DNA of 64,000 bases from Vibrio spartinae (lineage in GTDB: Bacteria; Pseudomonadota; Gammaproteobacteria; Enterobacterales; Vibrionaceae): positions 744,001 to 808,000 of the forward strand of contig NZ_AP024908.1 of NCBI RefSeq assembly GCF_024347135.1. Reading direction: 5' to 3'. Shown here one piece after another: positions 36,371-44,412 of this stretch (position 1 is its first letter; each line of letters starts with the position of its first letter). The notes under the pieces are model-generated. The model made no database searches. It was not told where the DNA came from and saw nothing but the letters and a program-made list of their open reading frames with translations. The position numbers and the translations under genes are program-made.

Positions 36371-37069
36371 TCAATCATAACGGTTGATTCTTACATATCT
36401 ATATTTTGCGTAAGCTGGACGGCCATTATAACGGCTAGGTGGGAAATTAGGGTTGGCACTAATCCAGTCATTCATAAATAATTGCATATAACTTGTAACA
36501 CGTTGATTAACACGTCTGACCGTTACCCAAGAATTATTATAGCGACTAAAGACTTCCCATGTCACGCCATTCGCATCAATGGTAAATGCATACTTTTCCA
36601 TACTCCAGATAGACATCCCATACTGGCCTAAATCAATATCTAATGGGAACTGACGGCCACCGATCCATACATTGGTATGCAATAAGTTCGTGCCACCCAT
36701 TAATTCGATATCCACTTCATAATGGCTGGATGTACCGGATTGACCCGTGTAGGTAAAAAAGGAGCTAATTGTACCGGGAACCGCCGCGGCTTGCATTTCG
36801 ACTTCATAGCGACCACGCCGGTAATAATTCGTTGTTCTCACTTCTGAACAACTCTTATAACTTCCTTCATTCTTCGCATGCAATATCAAAACACCTGATT
36901 CTTGCCATACGTTTTTGGCTTGCCATGTACAGTCAAACTCACTGCCGCCATTTTTCCAGCCGTTTGAAACAGACCAATTCAAACCACTCCAACCAAGAGC
37001 GAAACTGGAAGATACAAATAAAATATTTAATAAAACTACCTGAAAAACTAATCGGAATGTTGTCATCAT
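36371..37069 (-). CDS. Secreted GH16 beta-glucanase (lichenase-like)
   Basis: This protein of about 232 residues has a signal peptide ending VSSSFALG. The mature part carries SEVRTTNYYRRGRYEVEMQ and SSFFTYTGQSG, then the GH16 catalytic motif in the form YEVDIELMGG (E-x-D-x-E, nucleophile and acid/base glutamates). This spacing is that of Bacillus-type 1,3-1,4-beta-glucanases, so mixed-linkage or 1,3-glucan endohydrolysis is expected. The frame starts four codons earlier, but GAGG precedes the double ATG at 37064-37069. It heads a minus-strand trio with the lipoprotein and porin, and diverges from the GH9 lipoprotein gene. Confidence 0.9.
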   Translation of the reverse strand: MMTTFRLVFQVVLLNILFVSSSFALGWSGLNWSVSNGWKNGGSEFDCTWQAKNVWQESGVLILHAKNEGSYKSCSEVRTTNYYRRGRYEVEMQAAAVPGTISSFFTYTGQSGTSSHYEVDIELMGGTNLLHTNVWIGGRQFPLDIDLGQYGMSIWSMEKYAFTIDANGVTWEVFSRYNNSWVTVRRVNQRVTSYMQLFMNDWISANPNFPPSRYNGRPAYAKYRYVRINRYD

Positions 37070-37528
37070 GTTCAACCTCATATCCTTGTTGTGGCAGACG
37101 TATTCTGATGCTTACACATAAAAATGCATAGACATCAAACCTTTTTGCTTCTCGGAACCGTGAATTGACTTTAATGATATTTATAAAAATTTGTCTATAA
37201 CTAGATTTGAAAACTAGATTTCGAATAACCACAAAAAATAAAAATGAAGGCGTTAGTCACAATTTATTCATCATCCATGAAATGTTTCTTTTCATTAATT
37301 CTGATGATTTGAATAGTATAGAAAAACAAAAATAACAATAAGCTTCACAATTTAAAAACTAACACTTGCATTATTATTTTAACTGTCGTTTTATCAATAA
37401 TATCGAGTGTGTCAATTCTAAATACGATCTAACCCAATTTATCAAGGGAAGACAACCATACAGATATAATTATTTTTTATTCAACAATGAATATCTATCT
37501 GTATTCTTTAAAAAATAAAGAGGTTAAA
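37070..37528. other. Divergent promoter region between GH16 and GH9 genes
   Basis: This 459-bp, very AT-rich stretch separates two divergently transcribed glucanase genes and should hold both promoters and any shared operator. I see no gene and no LacI-type palindrome clear enough to report. Confidence 0.5.
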
Positions 37529-39868
37529 ATGAATCAAAAGCGGTTAACTATCGCGACTATTATTAGTTGCGGTGTTATTGGATTAGGTGGTTGCTCGGTG
37601 AAGTCCGCTTCATCCAACCATCATGACAGTGTCCATTCAGAAAATTTACTCACCAATGGTCATTTTTCTCAAGGAACCGATGGATGGTGGGCCGCTGGTG
37701 CGACACTGAAATCGAGCGATCAAATGGGGTGTATTACCTTTGATAAAAAAGGTGCTAACCCTTGGGATGTCATTTTAGGCCAATCCGGACTCGCTCTGAA
37801 AAAGGGAGAAGTTTACCAAATTCAATTTCAGGCGAAGGCATACCAACCGATCCGGGTAAAAACCTTGGTCCAACATGATGGCGCGCCCTACACCAGCTAC
37901 TTTCTCAAAGATACAGCCTTGAATCAGGAACTGAAGTCATTCCACTATTCATTCAAACCCTCAGCCAACGATGCTAAGGTGCAACTTCAGTTTCAAATGG
38001 GAACGGCACAGCCGACGACTGTTTGCGTCAAAGATATTTCACTCTCCGGCCCTCAATACATCAAGAAAGCGAACCTCTCGAAGGTTCAGGTCAATCAAGT
38101 TGGCTACTTCGTTGATGGTCCTAAGCGAGCTGTGATTGCCACACAAAAAACATCGCCCTTAGCATGGAAACTGTTAGACGCCAACAATCATGAGATTGCT
38201 CAAGGAAAAACCACACCATTTGGTCTGAATAAAGCCTCCGGTGAACAAGTTCAAATGATCGATTTTAGCAATGTTCACAAACCTGTCAGCAAAGCAGTAC
38301 TCGAAGTTGATGGTCAACGTAGCCATCCCTTTACCATTGATAACGCGATTTACCGGAAAATGAAATACGATGCGCTTTCTTTCTTTTACCAACAGCGGAG
38401 CGGCATTGATATTTTACCCGAATATGTACAGCGAAAAAATCTGGCTCGTCCGGCGGGACATCTTCCGGAGGTGGTTACTTGTTTCAATAAAACCGATGCC
38501 AAAGGCAATGATTGGCCGGGATGTGATCTCTCTTTAGATGTGACCGGTGGATGGTATGACGCCGGGGATCAAGGGAAGTATGTTGTCAATGGTGGCATCT
38601 CTGTCTGGACCTTGATGAACTACTACGAACGAGAAAAACTGGCCCACCCGAACCACACCAGTGCGTTTGCTGACGGTCAGGTGAAAATCCCAGAAAACCA
38701 TAACAAATATAATGACTTGTTAGATGAATCCAGATGGATGATGAGTTTTATGCTGGCGATGCAAGCCCCTGAACATTCAAAAGTCTGGGTACCGGTTGGT
38801 GACCAATCTAAACAATTGAACCATTTGAAACTGACACAGATTGATGCCAGTGGAATGGTTTTCCACAAAGTTGCGGATGATGCGTGGACAGGCATGCCGC
38901 TGCCACCGCATAAAGACCCCAAAAAACGTTTCTTAAGCTACCCAACCACCGCAGCAACGCTGAATCTGGCAGCCACTGCCGCACAATGTGCACGAGTCTG
39001 GGAAAACACGGATCCAGCCTTTGCTAAACGGTGCCTTGTTTCAGCAGAAAAAGCATGGAAAGCCGCGAATTTACATAAAAATGTGTATGCTTATGACAAC
39101 TTTGTCGGCTCCGGCCCATATGATGACACCCAATTAAGTGATGAATTCTACTGGGCAGCCGCTGAATTATTTACCACCACAGGCAAGAAAGAGTATCGAG
39201 ATGCCATCCAGTCTTCACCTTATTATCTGACCACGCCTAAAGGGGATGCCAATGCGACCGGTGATCTCTACTGGCAAGGCGTCAGCACTGCGGGAACGAT
39301 CACGCTGGCCATGGTACCAAATCAGTTACCTAAGGCAGACAAAGCAAAAGCACGAGCGAATATTATTCATACTGCCGATATGTATCTGCGCGCAATCGCC
39401 AAAGAAGGTTACCACATTCCTTACAGTGCAACTGAGTATACATGGGGGTCAAACTCTAATTTCATGAACCGGAGTATCTTCTTAGGCATTGCTTATGACT
39501 TTACCCATAATCCGAAATACGCTGACGCAGTCATTGATGCCATGGACTACATTTTAGGACGCAATCCGCTTGATCAGTCTTACGTGTCTGGTTATGGCAG
39601 TCGCCCGCTGATGAATCCGCATCATCGTTTTTGGGCCCATTCAATCGACCAGAACTCACCACTGGTCCCACCCGGTGTGTTGTCTGGTGGCCCGAACTCG
39701 ATCAGCTTCAGTGATCCAGTCGCATCATCAATGAAAGGGAAATGTATCGGACAAATGTGTTGGAAAGATGACATTGGTGCGTGGACGCTAAATGAAGTAA
39801 CCGTTAACTGGAATGCGCCATTCTTCTGGACAGCGAGTTTCCTCGATGATTTTAGAGCACATAAATAA
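37529..39868 (+). CDS. GH9 glucanase lipoprotein
   Basis: This 779-residue paralogue of the GH9 enzyme at 20.4 kb has the same domain order: CBM4/9-like (about 40-175), Ig-like CelD_N, GH9 barrel. A lipobox (VIGLGGC, Cys22) replaces the cleavable signal of the other copy, so it is membrane-anchored. DVTGGWYDAGDQGKYVVNGG has Gln where the other has His. NPHHRFW and NEVTVNWNAPFFW (acid about Glu756) are intact. The frame extends upstream to 37487, but AAAGAGG before ATG 37529 fixes the start. It ends in a terminator. Confidence 0.93.
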   Translation: MNQKRLTIATIISCGVIGLGGCSVKSASSNHHDSVHSENLLTNGHFSQGTDGWWAAGATLKSSDQMGCITFDKKGANPWDVILGQSGLALKKGEVYQIQFQAKAYQPIRVKTLVQHDGAPYTSYFLKDTALNQELKSFHYSFKPSANDAKVQLQFQMGTAQPTTVCVKDISLSGPQYIKKANLSKVQVNQVGYFVDGPKRAVIATQKTSPLAWKLLDANNHEIAQGKTTPFGLNKASGEQVQMIDFSNVHKPVSKAVLEVDGQRSHPFTIDNAIYRKMKYDALSFFYQQRSGIDILPEYVQRKNLARPAGHLPEVVTCFNKTDAKGNDWPGCDLSLDVTGGWYDAGDQGKYVVNGGISVWTLMNYYEREKLAHPNHTSAFADGQVKIPENHNKYNDLLDESRWMMSFMLAMQAPEHSKVWVPVGDQSKQLNHLKLTQIDASGMVFHKVADDAWTGMPLPPHKDPKKRFLSYPTTAATLNLAATAAQCARVWENTDPAFAKRCLVSAEKAWKAANLHKNVYAYDNFVGSGPYDDTQLSDEFYWAAAELFTTTGKKEYRDAIQSSPYYLTTPKGDANATGDLYWQGVSTAGTITLAMVPNQLPKADKAKARANIIHTADMYLRAIAKEGYHIPYSATEYTWGSNSNFMNRSIFLGIAYDFTHNPKYADAVIDAMDYILGRNPLDQSYVSGYGSRPLMNPHHRFWAHSIDQNSPLVPPGVLSGGPNSISFSDPVASSMKGKCIGQMCWKDDIGAWTLNEVTVNWNAPFFWTASFLDDFRAHK

Positions 39869-39895
39869 TCAGTACTGACTAAAATATTGGTTTGC

Positions 39896-39928
39896 AAGGC
39901 CGGAAATAATCCTATTTCCGGCCTTTGC
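39896..39928. terminator. Terminator after the GH9 lipoprotein gene
   Basis: The stem AAGGCCGGAAATA/TATTTCCGGCCTT has a 4-nt loop; a short T-run follows on the plus strand. It also lies downstream of the convergent LacI-type gene. Confidence 0.8.
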
Positions 39929-39985
39929 TATTGATAATTAATATTTATTAATAACCGACATTTATTGATATGTATTATTAATAAA

Positions 39986-41005
39986 TTATTGATACCTCGA
40001 TTTAGTGGAATCCCGGGTAATTAAACTCATTGGTGGCAGCCTGACAACCTCTGTTTCACCACTTAACAGCTTTAAAATACATCGCGCACTAATCGCACCT
40101 AATTCATCTAAAGGCTGGTGTAAAGTCGTCAACGACGGCGTAAAATAAGGAGAAATGGGGAGATCATCAAAGCCGATCACAGAAACGTCATCCGGAACTG
40201 TATACCCATACTCGTTGAGTGCCCGAATGACGCCATAGGCAGTTAAGTCATTCGCGGCAAAAACGGCTGAAAAATAGACTTTGGATTCAATCAGTTCAAC
40301 CATCTTCTCATAGCCGGTCTTGATACTAAAATCACCTTCGACAACGAGTTTATCTTTGAATCCGATACCGGCTTCATCGAGTGCCTTTTTATATCCTTCA
40401 AACCGAGAAATCGCATCGTCATGATCCGCTAACCCTTTGATATGGGCAATATTCACATGGCCTAGCTGGATTAAATGCAACGTTGCTAAATATCCTCCCA
40501 TTGTATTATCCAAAGAGATCGATTTAATTCTTTCACCTTCAATATTGTACCCAACCGCAACGACCGGCATTTTCTCTGAGCACTTTTGGATCAATTTTTT
40601 ATCAACATTGCCGGAAATGATGATAATCGCATCGACATTGCTTTTAAGCAGATAATCTAAAGAGTGTGAGATCAACGTCGCCTGCCAGCTATTGACGGAA
40701 ATCAGAAGAGAATACCCATGTTCTACGAGTACCTTTTCCATATCAATCAGCAAACTACTGGTATATGGACTGTCGGGGTTTTGCACCAGCACACCAATTG
40801 TCATCGAACGTGTTTTTTCGAGTCGATCAACATGAATATGAGGTTTATACCCTAACGCCCGAATTGCTTCTTCTATTTTGGCGGTCTTGTCATTGGACAC
40901 ATAAGACGTTCGGTTAAAGTACCGGGAAACGGTACTGGGGGATACATTCGCAAGCTTCGCTACTTCGTAAGCGGTAGGTGCCATGTTCTTATTAGTCTTA
41001 TCCAT
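39986..41005 (-). CDS. LacI-family transcriptional regulator
   Basis: The protein has about 339 residues from the ATG at 41005. The HTH reads TAYEVAKLANVSPSTVSRYFN (about 10-30, in two parts), with a hinge helix region and a periplasmic-binding-protein-like ligand domain containing MTIGVLVQNPDSPYTSSL and VIGFDDLPISPYFTP. The frame continues to 41056 but upstream residues do not look like LacI, and AGG lies six bases before the internal ATG. It follows the GH116 gene at the end of the cytoplasmic gene train and converges with GH9, so it probably responds to a glucan-derived oligosaccharide. Confidence 0.9.
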   Translation of the reverse strand: MDKTNKNMAPTAYEVAKLANVSPSTVSRYFNRTSYVSNDKTAKIEEAIRALGYKPHIHVDRLEKTRSMTIGVLVQNPDSPYTSSLLIDMEKVLVEHGYSLLISVNSWQATLISHSLDYLLKSNVDAIIIISGNVDKKLIQKCSEKMPVVAVGYNIEGERIKSISLDNTMGGYLATLHLIQLGHVNIAHIKGLADHDDAISRFEGYKKALDEAGIGFKDKLVVEGDFSIKTGYEKMVELIESKVYFSAVFAANDLTAYGVIRALNEYGYTVPDDVSVIGFDDLPISPYFTPSLTTLHQPLDELGAISARCILKLLSGETEVVRLPPMSLITRDSTKSRYQ

Positions 41006-41122
41006 AATCAACCTATTTAATAATATTAATCTACTCACACTAAACACTTTTAGCATAAGTCATATACCCAAGTCACCATAAGGTGTGCAGGATTCAGCGT
41101 ATATTCAATTTGCTTCATTCAG

Positions 41123-41146
41123 AGGATATTCCGGCCGGAATATCCT
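41123..41146. repeat. Perfect 24-bp palindrome
   Basis: AGGATATTCCGG is followed directly by its reverse complement, and then by TTTTT on the plus strand. It lies between the GH116 gene and the second lacI-type gene. Confidence 0.75.
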
Positions 41147-41181
41147 TTTTAGTCACTTGAGGATGTAAATAAGTGAAGAAT

Positions 41182-41209
41182 AAGGGCTGCATTTCATCAC
41201 AACCCTTAT
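41182..41209 (-). terminator. Possible terminator at the end of the cytoplasmic operon
   Basis: On the minus strand ATAAGGG and CCCTTAT arms enclose a 14-nt loop, a few bases after the GH116 stop codon. The following TTCTTC is only weakly T-rich. Confidence 0.45.
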
Positions 41210-41222
41210 GATGACAACAGGA

Positions 41223-44200
41223 TTAACGATAAATATAAGAAAAAATCATCCCCGGTCTAAAATAACGCCCTGCGGTATATTTCATACTTTGTCTGATGAG
41301 CCACGTATACAGTGTTTCAACTTGCTCCTCATCGAACCCCTTGTCGACAAACTCACGCATGAATTCCGCCTTCTCAGCACAAAGCGTCGGACTAACGCGC
41401 CCGTCTTCAAGCATCGCATGAACCGATTTTAAAGACTGTAGGCATCGGTTTGCCTCAGTCTCATTCAGCGCAAGTAACATCTGTAAATCACAGGCGGTCA
41501 CCCGGGCAGATCCATTGAATCCTTCCGGTGCTGCAAACGGAATTTTGGCGGAGTGATACAGCGTATTATAAACGGTCTTCAGTAACGTCTCGGCCTGATC
41601 ATATTTCCCGGCTAATTTAAGCGCACTCGCGACACTAAACTGAACCCCACCCCAAACATCCTGAGCCTGGAAAGCATCATGCGGTGCACCGTCAGCAAGG
41701 GTCATATTGGCAACCCCCAAATGGGGACTGTTTTCTAAGTAATTAGTTTGGTAGATAAAATCGAGTGTCCGGTTCACTCGATCTGGACGAAATAGTCCAT
41801 CCATCCCCATCAGTTTCAGATAGGTATCTGCAACCAACGCATCACCGAAACTATTATCAGAATCCATGGCCATCGCATGATATTCTTGGCTGAATGCCAG
41901 CGGAGCAATTGTTAAAAGCTGCTGTTTCTTCTCCAATCGCTGTTCAAATCGAGACTGTTCACTGTGTTGATCAACACGATTAAGATAGTCATTCAAGAGC
42001 CGGACATCGGCCATACGATCCCCCGACAGGGCCAGCCCTAACTGTTTGAGAGGCTGGTAGTCGTGCCCAGTCAGGTGTTTCACTTGAATCGGGGTTGCAG
42101 AGAAATGGTAATAGCCTTTTTGCTCATCCCACAAACTCTGTTCTAAGGTTTCAAGAGCAGCATCCGCGCGTTGTTGATATTCGCTTGCGAGTAGTTGTTC
42201 CCCCATCATTTGGGCTAATTGACTCGCCACCTGCAACCCTGCAACCCACAAACTCGCACAATAAATGGCAACGCCATGTGAAGAGAGATTATCAAATGTA
42301 TCATCGGTTCCATGCACTAACGGCAGCGTGTCACCGGGTTCAATCAGAGAAGACAAATAATGAATACTCTCTTGCACCGCAGGCCAGCAAGCCTCAATGA
42401 TCGCGTGATTGCCGGTCTCCTGATAATGACGATAAACCATTAAAATAAACTTAGGCGCAAGGTCTTTCCATTCTTTAACATTATGCCAGCTATAAGCATC
42501 TGGCTGGATATCGAACGGGCTGCCTAAATCATGAATAACGGCACCGTAAACCGCACGGACCCCTAAATATTTATCATCACTCACGTCAGCACAAGGCCGC
42601 TCGGCATATTCCCAATAACGCCGGGGGGTATCATCCTCAGACAAGATAGCCTGCGCAAATGCCTCCATCACTTTGCCATCTAAGCGTGGTAACAGATAAA
42701 GAATCGCAAAAGAGCCATAGAAATAGACATCCAGCGAATTAAAGAACGGATAATCCACACACTCTTTAACTAAAAACCGATCATCACAGTCCCAAACCGT
42801 TGACTCTGCAAGAAACGATAAGGTATTCATCGCCATGGTAGAAAAGCTGACCGCACTCTCGCGCGCTTTCATCTGTTGGGCAACCGAGTCATAGAGTGCG
42901 ATCTGTTGCCGGATGATACGTTCTTCAATCGATTCCAGTTGAGACAGCATTTCTGTCGCCATGAGTGTCGCTCTGTCACGCTTCGGGAAAAAGCGGCTAT
43001 AGGCCTTTTCGGAATGCCAATTATCCAGCCAAATTTTACTGTGATCCATCACTTGTAAAAATCTTAAATCCAGCGATTCTCCGGGCTGTAATTCGACTTG
43101 TACAACCACTAAAGCTGACAGTGATTCGCGCCCCGTGTAAGTTCCACAATCAAAATAGCGATTGGTGCTTCCGATATTTAATGCCGCAACTAACACCTCA
43201 TCCAGTTGCGAGCCATACAGGGTCGGTTTTACGGTAATCGTCACTTTACCTGAATTCAGGTCCGCATGATCCGCCACCACACCATATAGAACTTCCCCTT
43301 CAATATCAGAACGATATGGAGAGTCACTGGTTAAACTCACTCCGATAAACTGCCGCTGTTCATCGCTTATTTCGGCTGCGTGATGCTGCTGTTGAATCGC
43401 GTTGCGAACCAGTGAACATGATGAATCCTGAACACCTTGACGGCTTTTCTGATAGGTTGAACCAATCAGGTTATCAAAAGGCTGCGCTAACGTGACTAAC
43501 TTGGTGACCCCGGAACAGTTTTCTAAATGAAAGTGATTCCAGTGCAGCGGCAGAGAACACAGTTTTTCATCCCCTTTCATGATCGGAGACACGACTTTAC
43601 GCTGTACTTTAACCTCATCAAAGTGGGTGTATTCATACTGTGCAATCGGGTATAAGGCTTGATAATGGATATCTTCTGATTTTACGGCATCAATATCAGT
43701 GGTGCGACGAGACGCCAGAGAGGATATCTCGGCTGACTCATTGACCAGTAACCCATTAAAGAACTCCATCGCGACCCAAAGTTGGGTTGCCAGCGCCTGA
43801 GGCGCTTGGTGAATCAAATGCTGTGTTTTCTCGGTAAATTCAATTTGCCAACGAGCAAATCGTTCCTGATTCTCAAGATAGAAATTTAAACCACACAGAC
43901 CCTGTTTTATTCTTGATAAGGTGTTCGATTCATCATCGATTTCGAGCTCAACCCCAGCAAAAGTCACTGGATAGAATGTCAGGAAGCGCTCTAACTCCTC
44001 AAGATGACGAATACGGAGATTATCAACATCAAGGTCATCCATCACCGAAATATAAAAATCATTAAAATTAATTTGTTCTTGGGAACAATCAATATAGATG
44101 CCGGGAATAAAACTGAAATTCGGCGTCTCGCCTTTTGGGGTCAGTGTGAATGTCGACCCAATGCCACCGACAGCCATCCCCGTATTTTCTGGCGTGGTCG

Positions 44201-44306
44201 AGACGGGTGTATACCACGGCTGAAGAAACTCAACGGCTTCGCCTTGACTGCAGAGTTCACTCGCAAGCCCATAATAACTTGTATAGGGTATTTTGTTATT
44301 CATCAT
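41223..44306 (-). CDS. Large cytoplasmic glycosidase, GH116-like
   Basis: This 1027-residue protein has no signal peptide. The opening ENTGMAVGGIGSTFTLTPKG fits the N-terminal domain of the GBA2/DUF608 (GH116) family. The C-terminal half is a long (alpha/alpha)6-type region with QDVWGGVQFSVASALKLAG and a late aromatic-rich segment, also as in GH116. Characterised bacterial members are beta-glucosidases. It is the last gene of the ABC/GH1/GH94 train, 106 bases after GH94 with a hairpin between. Assignment is from overall pattern; the catalytic residues cannot be pinned without alignment. Confidence 0.7.
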   Translation of the reverse strand: MMNNKIPYTSYYGLASELCSQGEAVEFLQPWYTPVSTTPENTGMAVGGIGSTFTLTPKGETPNFSFIPGIYIDCSQEQINFNDFYISVMDDLDVDNLRIRHLEELERFLTFYPVTFAGVELEIDDESNTLSRIKQGLCGLNFYLENQERFARWQIEFTEKTQHLIHQAPQALATQLWVAMEFFNGLLVNESAEISSLASRRTTDIDAVKSEDIHYQALYPIAQYEYTHFDEVKVQRKVVSPIMKGDEKLCSLPLHWNHFHLENCSGVTKLVTLAQPFDNLIGSTYQKSRQGVQDSSCSLVRNAIQQQHHAAEISDEQRQFIGVSLTSDSPYRSDIEGEVLYGVVADHADLNSGKVTITVKPTLYGSQLDEVLVAALNIGSTNRYFDCGTYTGRESLSALVVVQVELQPGESLDLRFLQVMDHSKIWLDNWHSEKAYSRFFPKRDRATLMATEMLSQLESIEERIIRQQIALYDSVAQQMKARESAVSFSTMAMNTLSFLAESTVWDCDDRFLVKECVDYPFFNSLDVYFYGSFAILYLLPRLDGKVMEAFAQAILSEDDTPRRYWEYAERPCADVSDDKYLGVRAVYGAVIHDLGSPFDIQPDAYSWHNVKEWKDLAPKFILMVYRHYQETGNHAIIEACWPAVQESIHYLSSLIEPGDTLPLVHGTDDTFDNLSSHGVAIYCASLWVAGLQVASQLAQMMGEQLLASEYQQRADAALETLEQSLWDEQKGYYHFSATPIQVKHLTGHDYQPLKQLGLALSGDRMADVRLLNDYLNRVDQHSEQSRFEQRLEKKQQLLTIAPLAFSQEYHAMAMDSDNSFGDALVADTYLKLMGMDGLFRPDRVNRTLDFIYQTNYLENSPHLGVANMTLADGAPHDAFQAQDVWGGVQFSVASALKLAGKYDQAETLLKTVYNTLYHSAKIPFAAPEGFNGSARVTACDLQMLLALNETEANRCLQSLKSVHAMLEDGRVSPTLCAEKAEFMREFVDKGFDEEQVETLYTWLIRQSMKYTAGRYFRPGMIFSYIYR

Positions 44307-44370
44307 TCATATCCATCGTAATTTAATCTTTCACACGATTGAAAAATATTGATTCTGTGTTTTGAGATGG

Positions 44371-44393
44371 AAGGGCACACCGATGTGCCCTTT
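44371..44393 (-). other. Intercistronic hairpin between GH94 and GH116 genes
   Basis: The stem AAGGGCACA/TGTGCCCTT has a 4-nt loop. There is little T-run on the minus strand, so RNA stabilisation or partial termination is more likely than full termination. Confidence 0.6.
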
Positions 44394-44412
44394 ATTGATT
44401 ATTCACCGAAGA

